Shown here: piece by piece, positions 1 through 8,011 of the stretch
How positions within the stretch are numbered: the first letter of the stretch is position 1
How the letters are laid out: every line of letters begins with the position of its first letter
NCBI RefSeq assembly: GCF_036090055.1
Contig: NZ_CP107970.1
Coordinates: forward strand, 1,056,501-1,120,500
Length of the DNA stretch: 64,000 nucleotides
From: Nocardioides sp. NBC_00368
Lineage (GTDB): Bacteria > Actinomycetota > Actinomycetes > Propionibacteriales > Nocardioidaceae
Direction of reading: 5' to 3'
Notes under the pieces: generated by a model
Databases searched by the model: none
The model's input: the letters and a program-made list of their open reading frames with translations, nothing else
Told to the model about the DNA's origin: nothing
Made by a program: the position numbers and the translations under genes

Positions 1-1
1 C

Positions 2-376
2 AACCTCGGCGGCAGCGTCGAGCGGGCCGTCGAGCTCGCCGACGGCCGGGGCGAGGCCGAGCTCGCCCGGGTCGGCCACGCCGTCGCGCTCTCCACGGTC
101 TGCGCCCTGCTCGGGGTCCGGTCGACGCTCAAGGCGCTCGCCGGCCGCGGGCCCGGTGCGGAGTCCTCGGTCGCGAAGCTGCTCACCGTGCGCAACCGCC
201 AGGACGCCTCCGAGCTCGTCGTCGACCTGCTGGGTCCGCTCGCGCTCACCGACGACCCACAGGTCCGCGAGGACCTGCACCAGTCCCAGCTGACCCGCTG
301 TCTCTCCATCGCCGGCGGCACCACGCAGGTGCTCCGCAACGTGGCCGCCGAGCAGATCCTGGGGCTGCCGCGCTAG
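2..376 (+). CDS. Acyl-CoA dehydrogenase, C-terminal part (5' end outside window)
   Basis: An open frame enters from the left edge and ends at TAG 374-376, leaving 124 visible residues. The end carries the typical C-terminal ACAD helix: SIAGGTTQVLRN followed by VAAEQILGLPR, which in this family contributes to FAD binding and tetramer contacts. The rest is mostly helical, as expected for the C-terminal four-helix domain. It lies 77 bp upstream of the KAP gene on the same strand. The steroid context suggests a FadE of sterol or fatty-acid beta-oxidation, but the substrate cannot be read from this fragment. Confidence 0.85.
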   Translation, partial: NLGGSVERAVELADGRGEAELARVGHAVALSTVCALLGVRSTLKALAGRGPGAESSVAKLLTVRNRQDASELVVDLLGPLALTDDPQVREDLHQSQLTRCLSIAGGTTQVLRNVAAEQILGLPR

Positions 377-453
377 GTGGGCGCATTTCACCTGACGAGC
401 GGCGCTCGGGGCGCTAGGTTGCTGTCGCCGATCTCGAGGACCCAGGAGCTCAC

Positions 454-3135
454 GTGCCACACGACGGCGCAGCCGCAGCACCGAACGACGCGCCTACGAT
501 CGAACGGGAGAGCCACGGGCACAGCGCCGACGGCGGCGTCGCCTCGTTGCGCGCGATCCTGCGGCGTACCAAGGAGCAGGTGGGCCAGTATCACCAGGAC
601 GCGCGCGACGCCCGGTGGGCGCTCGCCCGGGCGACGCTGCTGGCGCCACGCGGCGAGCTCGGCGACGCGGAGACCAACGGGAGGCAGTTCCGGGCGGAGC
701 GGTGCGCGCAGGTGTTCGTCGAGCATCTCGACGAGGCGGTGGCAGCCCACGGGGCGCCGAGCTGGCAGGCGCGGAGCGCGCGGGCCGAGCTGTCCCGGGC
801 CTACCGACTCCTCCTCGAGGACCCGACCAGCCAGGTCCGGGTCTACGACGACCACCTCAGGGCCGTGCTCGCCGAGGGCACGCATCGGATGATCGACCAG
901 GTCCGGGCACGCCAGGACCTGGCCAACGCGTACGCCGACATCCACAAGTTCGACGAGGCGATCGCGCTCTACCAGGAGAACGTCGACAACCTCGAGCGCT
1001 CGGAGCGGTTCGGCGCGCACAGCCGCTACAGCGACCACGCCCGGCGGCTGCTCGCCTGGGCGCAGAAGGCGCGCCGCGACGTCGGCGCGGACAGGATGCC
1101 CGTACGCCGCCCGCGGCTGCGGCCCTCCGCCCACCGCCACGCGGTGCCGCTCGAGGACGGGCCGGCGATGGCCGACCTGCTCGGCGTCGACGGCGACGTC
1201 GACGCCCTCGGCCGGATGATCGCGGCCAGGTCGACCCAGCCGCCGCTGGCGATCGCCCTGCTGGCGCCCTGGGGCGGCGGCAAGTCGACCTTCATGCGCC
1301 TGCTCAAGCACAAGGTCGAGGTGGAGCTCCCCGCCGAGGACCCGGCGACCTTCCACACCAGCGTCGACGTGGTGGAGTTCAACCCCTGGCACTACAGCGA
1401 CACCCACGTCATGGTCGGGATGTCCCGGGCCATCTTCGAGTCGCTGACCCGCTACCTGGAGCGCCGCGTCGCCGAGAGCGGGTCGACCGAGACCTCCTGG
1501 CGTGAGCAGGTCGAGGAGCGCAAGGCGCTGACGGCGACGCGGAGCCGCCTCGAGCGCACCCAGGACGCGCTGCGGACCAACTCGGTGGTGCAGCGTCCGC
1601 GCGCGGCGCTGATCGCGCTGCGTACGCTGCCCGACCTCGTCCTCGGCCGCAACCACAAGGTGATGCGCATCCTGGTGATGCTCAGCGCGGCGTCGTTCCT
1701 CGTCGCGCTGGCGGCCGTGCTCGGCTGGGAGGCCTGGGGGCTCGACGTCGGCGCCAGGATGCGCGCGTGGGCGGACGTCGTGCTGCGCTCGGCGCCCGCG
1801 CTGCTCGTCCTCTCCACGGTGTGGGCGACGATCCTGGAAGGTGTGCCGAAGGCCGCGGCCATCCACCGGAAGGTGCGCTCCGGCGCTTCCTGGCTGGTGG
1901 GCTTCGTGGCGGCGGGTGTCGATGCCGAGATCGGTCGCATCGACGAGCGGCTGAAGCGGACCGAGGCGCGCCCGACCACGGCGGCGGTGGCCGACCTGGA
2001 GACGATTCTCAGCGACCCTGAGCGCGCGGCCGAGCGCGACGTCCAGCGCGGAGTGGTCGGAGTGCTCCAGGCCCAGTTCGAGGAGCTGGCCGAGGCGTAC
2101 GGCCTCGGGAGGGACGGCGCGCTCGGCACCCAGGTGGCCGCCGACGACCTCCGGATCCGCCGCATCGTGCTGCACGTCGACGACCTCGACCGGTGCCGTC
2201 CGGAGCGGGTCGTCGAGGTCCTGCACACCCTCAACCTGCTGCAGGCGACGCGCCTGTTCGTCGCCGTGGTCAGCGTCGACCCGCGCTGGCTGCGGCGGTC
2301 GCTGCGCGAGCTCGACCCCACCCGCCCCGGGGATCCGGACGCCTCCGATGTGAGCGGGCGGCTGCGGGACGAGATCGGCGACCCGCTGGACTTCCTCGAC
2401 AAGATCATCCAGATCCCGTACGCGCTGAGGCCGATGAACGCCTCCAATGCCGAGGAGTACTTCAGCCGCCTGGTGCGCAGCCACGACCTGGATGATCCCC
2501 GGATCGAGGAACCCGAGGCCGCGGTCGGCGCAGGGGTGGCTCCGCCGGCGGCGCCCGAGCACCTGGACCAGCGGCGCCCGGCCCTGCAGCTGACCGTGAC
2601 GCCGCGCGAGTGGGACTACCTCCGCCCGCTCGCGGCCGCGCAGGAGACGCCTCGGGCGGTGAAGCGGTTCCTCAACCTCTACCAGCTGCTGCGGCTGACC
2701 TCGGGACTCGGCATGGAGGAGGAAGAGGGCATCCTCGGCGACGACGTACACGCCGCGCGGCGAGCCGCCGCGACGCTGCTGGCCGTGCTGGTGGGCGCGC
2801 CGCGGCAGGGCTCCGAGCTGCTGGCCGAGATGCTCTCGGTCGATGCCCCGGACCACACCCTGGACGCCCTGGTCGACGACCTGCAGAGCAGGCACCTGCA
2901 CGACCCGAGCGGCCCGCACTCCCGCCGCCGGCAGGCCGGCACGGGTCGCTGCGACGTCTGCGTCGGGTGGCGCCGGATCCGTGACGTCGTACAGCCGCCG
3001 GGCTCTCCTGACGAGGAGGCCGGGCCGGCGGACGGCCGTCTGCGGGTCGGTGACTTCCGGCCCTGGGTGGGCGAGGTGGCGCGGTTCAGCTTCCATTCCG
3101 AGGCGATGGGTCTCGCCGGAGTGGCATCCTCCTAG
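454..3135 (+). CDS. KAP-family P-loop NTPase with TPR-like N-terminus and two membrane helices
   Basis: The 893-residue product starts at GTG 454 behind AGGAG (444-448). Residues about 100-210 are helical with a TPR-like pattern. The NTPase domain has a Walker A at 271-279 (APWGGGKST) and a Walker B at 575-581 (VDDLDRC). Two hydrophobic segments, about 403-430 and 447-465, lie between them, the usual KAP arrangement in which membrane helices are inserted in the P-loop domain. KAP ATPases are membrane-associated STAND-like NTPases; many are plasmid- or defence-linked, but most have no assigned role. It stands alone: the next gene has its own KstR-type promoter starting 13 bp after the stop. 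No partner gene indicates its function. Confidence 0.8.
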   Translation: MPHDGAAAAPNDAPTIERESHGHSADGGVASLRAILRRTKEQVGQYHQDARDARWALARATLLAPRGELGDAETNGRQFRAERCAQVFVEHLDEAVAAHGAPSWQARSARAELSRAYRLLLEDPTSQVRVYDDHLRAVLAEGTHRMIDQVRARQDLANAYADIHKFDEAIALYQENVDNLERSERFGAHSRYSDHARRLLAWAQKARRDVGADRMPVRRPRLRPSAHRHAVPLEDGPAMADLLGVDGDVDALGRMIAARSTQPPLAIALLAPWGGGKSTFMRLLKHKVEVELPAEDPATFHTSVDVVEFNPWHYSDTHVMVGMSRAIFESLTRYLERRVAESGSTETSWREQVEERKALTATRSRLERTQDALRTNSVVQRPRAALIALRTLPDLVLGRNHKVMRILVMLSAASFLVALAAVLGWEAWGLDVGARMRAWADVVLRSAPALLVLSTVWATILEGVPKAAAIHRKVRSGASWLVGFVAAGVDAEIGRIDERLKRTEARPTTAAVADLETILSDPERAAERDVQRGVVGVLQAQFEELAEAYGLGRDGALGTQVAADDLRIRRIVLHVDDLDRCRPERVVEVLHTLNLLQATRLFVAVVSVDPRWLRRSLRELDPTRPGDPDASDVSGRLRDEIGDPLDFLDKIIQIPYALRPMNASNAEEYFSRLVRSHDLDDPRIEEPEAAVGAGVAPPAAPEHLDQRRPALQLTVTPREWDYLRPLAAAQETPRAVKRFLNLYQLLRLTSGLGMEEEEGILGDDVHAARRAAATLLAVLVGAPRQGSELLAEMLSVDAPDHTLDALVDDLQSRHLHDPSGPHSRRRQAGTGRCDVCVGWRRIRDVVQPPGSPDEEAGPADGRLRVGDFRPWVGEVARFSFHSEAMGLAGVASS

Positions 3136-3148
3136 TAGCGGGGAAAAC

Positions 3149-3164
3149 TAGAACGCGTTACAGT
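3149..3164 (+). promoter_or_regulatory. KstR-type operator overlapping the -10 of the fadE28/29-chsH-ltp2 operon
   Basis: TAGAACGCGTTACA at 3149-3162 matches the KstR pattern TAGAACNNGTTCTA with mismatches in the right half. TACAGT (3159-3164) fits an actinobacterial -10 (TANNNT) and ends 6 nt before ATG 3171. No Shine-Dalgarno is visible, so the transcript is probably leaderless and repression would act by occluding the -10. Confidence 0.7.
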
Positions 3165-3170
3165 TTCGGC

Positions 3171-5351
3171 ATGGGAGACGAGACGCTCGATGCCGTACGC
3201 AGCGTGGTGGCCGAGGTCCTTGCCCGCAAGTCCGACCGGGGTGACTGGTCGGCCTGGGCGAGTGCCGGGCTGACCGCGCTGCCCGTGCCGGAAGCCCAGG
3301 GCGGCGAAGGGTTCGGGCTGACCGAGATCGCGGTGCTGTTGCGGGAGGCGGGTCGCCACGCGGTCCGCGTGCCGGTGTGGGAGACGCTCGCGGTCGGCGC
3401 GCTGACCCTAGCCGGGCGCGGGACCTCGGAGCAGCAGGACGCGATCCTGCCCGGCGTGGCGAGCGGCGAGACGCTGCTGACCCCGGCGTGGCTGGAGCCG
3501 GGACGGCCCGACATGCCTTCTGCGACCTACCGCGACGGCACCGTGAGCGGACGCAAGATCGGGGTCACCTACGCGGCCGAGAGCGCGCACCTCCTGGTGA
3601 CCGCGACCGTGGCCGATTCCGGGGCGCCGGTCGTGGTGCTGGTCGATCCGAGCGGACCGGGCGTCACGCTCGCCCCCGCCAGCACCTCGGGCGAGCTGCC
3701 GCAGCACACCGTGGTCCTCGAGGACGCTCCGGCCGAGCCGCTCGGCGAGGGGGCCTTCGAGACGCTGACCGGCCTGGCCGTCGCGGGCCTGGCGGTGAGT
3801 GCGGCCGGTGTGCTCGCCGGCGCGCGCGACCTGACCGCTGCGTACGTGAGCAACCGGCAGCAGTTCGGCCGATCCCTCGCTGAGTTCCAGGCCGTCGCGC
3901 TGCAGATGGCCGATGTCTACGTCACCTCCCGCACGCTGGACCTCACCGCGGACAACGCGGTCGCGGCTGTCACGCAGGGCCGCACGCCCGGCACGGACCT
4001 GAAGGTCGCCGCCTACTGGGCCAGCCAGGTCGTGCCGTACGCCTTCCGCACCTGCCACCACCTCCACGGCGGCATGGGCGTCGACGTGACCTACCCGCTG
4101 CTCGGGTTCACCACCTGGGGCACCGACATCGCCCACCTGCTCGACACCCCGGCCGATGCCGTGCCGGTCGAGACCGGCGACGCCAAGAACCGCGAGCTCA
4201 CCGATGCGCAGCGGTCGCTGAAGGCCGAGGTCAGGGCCTACTTCGCCGGCCTCTCCCACGAGGGCGAGCCGGGCGATCCCGGCCCCGAGGGCTCCTGGGA
4301 CCGACACGGCCCGACCTACCAGAAGCTCATCAAGCAGCTCGGCGACGACGGCTGGATGGGCGTCGGCTGGCCGAAGGAGTACGGCGGACACGGCCTCGGC
4401 GAGGTCGAGCAGACGATCTTCGCCAACGAGGCGCAGTATGCCGACGTGCATCTGCCGGCGGTGACCCTGCAGACCGTCGGCCCGACGCTGATCCGCTACG
4501 GCACCGACAAGCAGAAGCAGATGTTCCTCAACCGGATCCTCGCCGGCGAGGTGCACTTCGCGATCGGCTACTCCGAGCCGGAGGCCGGCACCGACCTGGC
4601 CTCGCTCCGCACCACGGCCAGGCGCGATGGCGACCACTACGTCGTCAACGGTCAGAAGCTGTGGACCACCGGTGGTCACGCCGCCGACTACATCTGGCTC
4701 GCGGTGCGCACCGACCCGGACGCCCCCAAGCACAAGGGCATCTCGATCCTGATCGTCGACACCACCGATCCGGGCTTCTCCTGGACGCCGATCATCACCG
4801 CCGACGGGTCCCACCACGTCAACGCGACCTACTTCAACGACGTGAGGGTCCCCGCCGACATGCTCGTGGGGGAGGAGAACCAGGGTTGGAAGCTGATCAC
4901 CACCCAGCTCAACCACGAGCGCGTCATGCTCGGCCCGGCCGGGCGGATCGAGGGTCTGCGCGACCGGGTCCTGCGCTGGGCCGCGGCTCAGGGCGTCAGC
5001 GACAGCCCGGACGTACGCTCGCTGATCGGGAAGACCACCGCCGTCTTCCGCGTCAACGAGCTGCTCAACTGGGAGGTCGCGCGCGCAGCGGAGCAGGGCG
5101 GGATCGAGGTCGCCGACGCCTCCGCCTCGAAGGTCTTCGCCGCCGACCAGGTCCAGCACCTGCTGGCCGACCTGATCGCCCTGGTCCACCGCCACGGCGA
5201 CCCCGGTGAACCCGTCACGAAGAGCCTGCTCGACTACCTCGACGCCCAGGCGAAGCGGAACCTCGTGCTCACCTTCGGCGGTGGCGTCCAGGAGGTCCAG
5301 CGCGAGCTGATCGCGATGTTCGGACTCGGGATGCCGAGGGTGCCGCGATGA
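3171..5351 (+). CDS. fadE28-fadE29: Fused two-domain acyl-CoA dehydrogenase (FadE28-FadE29 / ChsE1-ChsE2 type)
   Basis: The 726 residues contain two ACAD modules. Residues 1-330 resemble FadE28, with ALPVPEAQGGEG near the start, NRQQFGRSLAEFQ in the middle and CHHLHGGMGVDVTYP at the end. Residues 345-726 resemble FadE29, with EPEAGTDLASLRTTA, NGQKLWTTGG and a C-terminal GGGVQEVQRELIAM. In M. tuberculosis FadE28 and FadE29 form an alpha2beta2 dehydrogenase for the three-carbon side chain of 3-oxo-4-pregnene-20-carboxyl-CoA, and their lengths as I remember them add up to about this one. Downstream order (ChsH2, ChsH1, Ltp2) is that of the mycobacterial fadE28-fadE29-chsH2-chsH1-ltp2 operon. The alternative is FadE34, a naturally fused ACAD of similar size; gene order favours the fusion reading. 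The stop overlaps the next start. Confidence 0.8.
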   Translation: MGDETLDAVRSVVAEVLARKSDRGDWSAWASAGLTALPVPEAQGGEGFGLTEIAVLLREAGRHAVRVPVWETLAVGALTLAGRGTSEQQDAILPGVASGETLLTPAWLEPGRPDMPSATYRDGTVSGRKIGVTYAAESAHLLVTATVADSGAPVVVLVDPSGPGVTLAPASTSGELPQHTVVLEDAPAEPLGEGAFETLTGLAVAGLAVSAAGVLAGARDLTAAYVSNRQQFGRSLAEFQAVALQMADVYVTSRTLDLTADNAVAAVTQGRTPGTDLKVAAYWASQVVPYAFRTCHHLHGGMGVDVTYPLLGFTTWGTDIAHLLDTPADAVPVETGDAKNRELTDAQRSLKAEVRAYFAGLSHEGEPGDPGPEGSWDRHGPTYQKLIKQLGDDGWMGVGWPKEYGGHGLGEVEQTIFANEAQYADVHLPAVTLQTVGPTLIRYGTDKQKQMFLNRILAGEVHFAIGYSEPEAGTDLASLRTTARRDGDHYVVNGQKLWTTGGHAADYIWLAVRTDPDAPKHKGISILIVDTTDPGFSWTPIITADGSHHVNATYFNDVRVPADMLVGEENQGWKLITTQLNHERVMLGPAGRIEGLRDRVLRWAAAQGVSDSPDVRSLIGKTTAVFRVNELLNWEVARAAEQGGIEVADASASKVFAADQVQHLLADLIALVHRHGDPGEPVTKSLLDYLDAQAKRNLVLTFGGGVQEVQRELIAMFGLGMPRVPR

Positions 5352-5863
5352 GCGACAAGCAGACGCTGGTGGACGAGGCCGTCCACGGGAAGGTCATGGC
5401 CGCCGCCGAGGAGATCAAGGGGTGGGGCGAGGCCGCCGAGCGCGATGCCCGCGACCTGGTCAACCAGCCCACGATCAACAACTGGCTCGAGGCGATGGGC
5501 CTGGAGTCCGAGCGGTTCCACCAGGGCGAGGCGCCGCCGTCGATGGCGCAGGTGTGGACGATGTACGGCCAGGGCGGCAAGCACCCCGACCGCGACCCAC
5601 TGCACGCGATGATGAACGTGCTCACCGACGCCGGCTTCCATGGCGTCCTCGGCACCAACTCCGAGCAGAGCTACGACCGCTACCTCCGCGTCGGCGAGCA
5701 GGTGCGCGTCACCACCGCGCTGGACTCGGTCGTCGGCCCCAAGCAGACCGGGATGGGCGTCGGCTACTTCGTGACCTCCAGATCGACCTGGTACGTCGGG
5801 GACGAGCGCGTCGCCACGATGTTGTTCCGCGTCCTCAAGTTCATCCCCAAGGAGAAGCCATGA
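5348..5863 (+). CDS. chsH2: MaoC/hot-dog domain protein, N-terminal half of ChsH2
   Basis: This 171-residue protein is a single hot-dog domain of the FAS1-like/MaoC type, with GGKHPDRDPLHAMMNV and a C-terminal SRSTWYVGDERVATM strand pair. Mycobacterial ChsH2 has this domain fused to a C-terminal DUF35 domain; here the protein stops and DUF35 is encoded separately by the next gene, with a 4-bp ATGA overlap. In ChsH1-ChsH2 this subunit is expected to contribute to substrate binding while ChsH1 supplies the catalytic residues for hydrating 3-oxo-4,17-pregnadiene-20-carboxyl-CoA. ATG 5348 overlaps the stop of the dehydrogenase gene. Confidence 0.8.
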   Translation: MSDKQTLVDEAVHGKVMAAAEEIKGWGEAAERDARDLVNQPTINNWLEAMGLESERFHQGEAPPSMAQVWTMYGQGGKHPDRDPLHAMMNVLTDAGFHGVLGTNSEQSYDRYLRVGEQVRVTTALDSVVGPKQTGMGVGYFVTSRSTWYVGDERVATMLFRVLKFIPKEKP

Positions 5864-6264
5864 GCGGCCCGGTGCGGCCGGTGATCGGCCAGGACAACGC
5901 GTACTTCTTCGAGGGCACCGCCAAGCAGGAGCTCCGGATCCAGAGCTGCAACGCGTGCGGGGCTCTGCGACACCCGCCGGGTCCGGCGTGCCTGAGCTGC
6001 GACGCGTACGACCGTGGTCATGTCGTCGCGAGCGGCGAAGGCACCGTCTACTCGTTCACGGTCATCCACGCCCCCAAGCTGCCCGGCAAGGAGCTGCCGC
6101 TGGTGGTGGCGCTGCTGGACTTGCCCGAGGGCGTACGCATGGTGGCGGAGGTGACCGGCGTGCCGCCCGAGGGCGAGGACGCCCTGACAATCGGCGAACG
6201 GCTGGTCGTCGACTGGAACACGATTGACGAGGAGCTGACGCTCCCGATCTGGAGGCGGCCATGA
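5860..6264 (+). CDS. DUF35 OB-fold/Zn-ribbon protein, separate C-terminal half of ChsH2
   Basis: The 134-residue product has a rubredoxin-like zinc ribbon (CNACG, ten residues, then CLSC) at about residues 26-42, followed by an OB-fold that begins GEGTVYSFTVIHAP. In M. tuberculosis this DUF35 domain is the C-terminus of ChsH2, binds Ltp2 and is required for aldolase activity. Here it is a free-standing gene joined by ATGA overlaps to the hot-dog gene before it and chsH1 after it. Start at ATG 5860; a longer in-frame start upstream would overlap the hot-dog gene and give Arg/Pro-rich sequence, so it is rejected. Confidence 0.85.
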   Translation: MSGPVRPVIGQDNAYFFEGTAKQELRIQSCNACGALRHPPGPACLSCDAYDRGHVVASGEGTVYSFTVIHAPKLPGKELPLVVALLDLPEGVRMVAEVTGVPPEGEDALTIGERLVVDWNTIDEELTLPIWRRP

Positions 6265-6644
6265 AGTTTCAGACCGGAGAGAAGATCCCGACCTGGGAGC
6301 TCCCGATCACCCCAACGCTGGTCGTCTCGACCGCGCTCGCGACGCGCGACTTCCAGGACGTGCACCACGACCGCGACCGGGCCCAGGCCGCCGGCTCGAA
6401 GGACATCTTCATGAACATCCTGACCTCGACGGCGCTGTGCGAGCGCTACGTCACCGACTGGGCGGGGACCGACGTGCAGATCAAGGGCATCTCGATCCGG
6501 CTCGGCGCCCCGGCCTACCCCTACGACACACTCTCCTTCTCCGGCGAGGTCATCGAGGTGGCCGACGGTGTCGCCACCATCCAGGTCACCGGCGCGGTCT
6601 CGCTCGGCGCGCACGTGACCGGGACCGTGAGGATCGCCGCATGA
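6261..6644 (+). CDS. chsH1: MaoC-like enoyl-CoA hydratase subunit ChsH1
   Basis: This 127-residue single hot-dog protein has the length of mycobacterial ChsH1. The segment ATRDFQDVHHDRDRAQ carries the hydratase Asp/His signature with the following AAGSKDIFMN helix, so this is the likely catalytic partner of the two upstream ChsH2 pieces. Expected role: hydration of the side-chain enoyl-CoA to the 17-hydroxy-acyl-CoA used by Ltp2. It overlaps its neighbours by 4 bp on both sides, consistent with translational coupling and complex assembly. Confidence 0.85.
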   Translation: MKFQTGEKIPTWELPITPTLVVSTALATRDFQDVHHDRDRAQAAGSKDIFMNILTSTALCERYVTDWAGTDVQIKGISIRLGAPAYPYDTLSFSGEVIEVADGVATIQVTGAVSLGAHVTGTVRIAA

Positions 6645-7807
6645 GTCTGAGCAAGAAGGCGGCGATCGTCGGCATCGGTGCCACCGAGTTCTCCAAGGAG
6701 TCCGGTCGCTCCGAGCTCCAGCTGAGCGTCGAGGCCACCCGGGCAGCCCTGGCGGACGCCGGCCTGACGCCGGGAGACGTCGACGGGCTGACCACCTTCA
6801 CCATGGACACCAGCTCCGAGATCGCGTTGGCTCGCGAGCTCGGGCTCGGCGACCTGAGGTTCTTCTCCCGGATCAACTACGGCGGCGGCGCGGCCTGTGC
6901 GACGGTCCAGCAGGCCGCGATGGCGGTCGCGACAGGTGTCGCCGACGCCGTGGTCGCCTACCGAGGCTTCAACGAGCGCTCGGGCCAGCGCTTCGGCCAG
7001 GTGCAGCCCTGGGCCGCCCAGCAGATCAACACCAACGGCCTCGACAACTCCTGGACCTACCCGCTCGGCCTCTCGACGCCGGCCGCGACGGTCGCCATGC
7101 AGGCCCGGCGCTACATGCACGACTACGGCGTGACCAGCGAAGACTTCGGTGCCGTGGCCGTCGCCGACCGGCGTCACGCCGCGACCAATCCCGCCGCGTT
7201 CTTCTACGGCAAGCCGATCACGCTCGAGGACCACCAGGCCTCCCGGATGATCGCCGACCCGCTCCACCTGCTCGACTGCTGCCAGGAGTCCGACGGCGCC
7301 GTCGCGATCGTCGTCACCAGCCCCGAGCGGGCCCGCGACCTGCCCAATCCGCCGGTGACCATCGCCGCGGCCGCCCAGGGCAGCGCCGCCGACCAGTACG
7401 TGATGACCTCCTACTACCGCGACGAGATCGGCATCCCGGAGATGGGTGTGGTCGCCAAGGATCTGTGGCGCCAGTCCGGCCTCACGCCGGCCGACATCGA
7501 CACCGCCGTCCTCTACGACCACTTCACCCCCTACGTACTCATGCAGCTCGAGGAGCTCGGCTTCTGCGGCAGGGGAGAGGCCAAAAACTTCGTACGCGAC
7601 GGGGCCATCGAGCTCGGCGGACGACTCCCCGTGAACACCCATGGCGGCCAGCTCGGCGAGGCCTACCTGCACGGCATGAACGGCATCGCCGAGGGCGTAC
7701 GCCAGGTCCGTGGCACCTCCGTGAACCAGGTCACCGGAGCCGCCCATGTGCTCGTCACCGCCGGTACCGGCGTACCCACGAGCGGACTGGTCCTGACAGC
7801 ACCCTGA
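6641..7807 (+). CDS. ltp2: Lipid-transfer-protein/thiolase-like aldolase Ltp2
   Basis: The 388-residue protein starts MSLSKKAAIVGIGATEFSK and has the thiolase-like fold of SCP-x-type lipid transfer proteins without a full set of thiolase cysteines. Typical family stretches are NYGGGAACATVQQA, DCCQESDGAVAIVV and NTHGGQLGEAYLHG. In M. tuberculosis Ltp2 with the ChsH2 DUF35 domain performs the retro-aldol cleavage of 17-hydroxy-3-oxo-4-pregnene-20-carboxyl-CoA to androstenedione and propionyl-CoA. Size and position as the last gene of the operon agree. A strong terminator follows 28 bp downstream. Confidence 0.85.
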   Translation: MSLSKKAAIVGIGATEFSKESGRSELQLSVEATRAALADAGLTPGDVDGLTTFTMDTSSEIALARELGLGDLRFFSRINYGGGAACATVQQAAMAVATGVADAVVAYRGFNERSGQRFGQVQPWAAQQINTNGLDNSWTYPLGLSTPAATVAMQARRYMHDYGVTSEDFGAVAVADRRHAATNPAAFFYGKPITLEDHQASRMIADPLHLLDCCQESDGAVAIVVTSPERARDLPNPPVTIAAAAQGSAADQYVMTSYYRDEIGIPEMGVVAKDLWRQSGLTPADIDTAVLYDHFTPYVLMQLEELGFCGRGEAKNFVRDGAIELGGRLPVNTHGGQLGEAYLHGMNGIAEGVRQVRGTSVNQVTGAAHVLVTAGTGVPTSGLVLTAP

Positions 7808-7834
7808 CAACGCTGAAATTTTGCGCAAGGTCTT

Positions 7835-7861
7835 GCACCCCCGGGCTCCGCCCGGGGGTGC
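7835..7861 (+). terminator. Terminator hairpin after ltp2
   Basis: A perfect 12-bp inverted repeat (GCACCCCCGGGC / GCCCGGGGGTGC) closes a 3-nt TCC loop. It has no clear T-tract, which is common for actinobacterial terminators. Confidence 0.8.
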
Positions 7862-7888
7862 TGCTGTGAGATGGCTACGCCTCAGGGG

Positions 7889-7938
7889 TTGACGTGTGAC
7901 CGGCATCACTCATACGGTCGGCCTGCAAGATCTTGCAG
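7889..7938 (+). promoter_or_regulatory. Amylase promoter with MalR/Reg1-like palindrome
   Basis: TTGACG (7889-7894) and TACGGT (7913-7918) form a -35/-10 pair with an 18-bp spacer. Just downstream, at the expected transcription start, is the perfect 16-bp palindrome CTGCAAGATCTTGCAG (7923-7938). Streptomyces LacI-family maltose regulators recognise TTGCAAG/CTTGCAG-type repeats at amylase promoters, so glucose/maltose control is a reasonable inference. Related TTGC/CAAG half-sites also occur at 7820-7836 and 7938-7947. Confidence 0.65.
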
Positions 7939-8011
7939 CAAGATTCAAGCGCGTCGTGTCACCCCCACCACCTATCCGGACGCGGCGCGTGCCTTCGACC
8001 TAGGAGGAACC

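Noticed and set aside
388..3096. Open reading frame of 902 codons on the minus strand opposite the KAP gene
   Set aside because: His/Arg/Val-rich composition without domains; it is an antisense shadow of GC-rich codon usage in the KAP gene.
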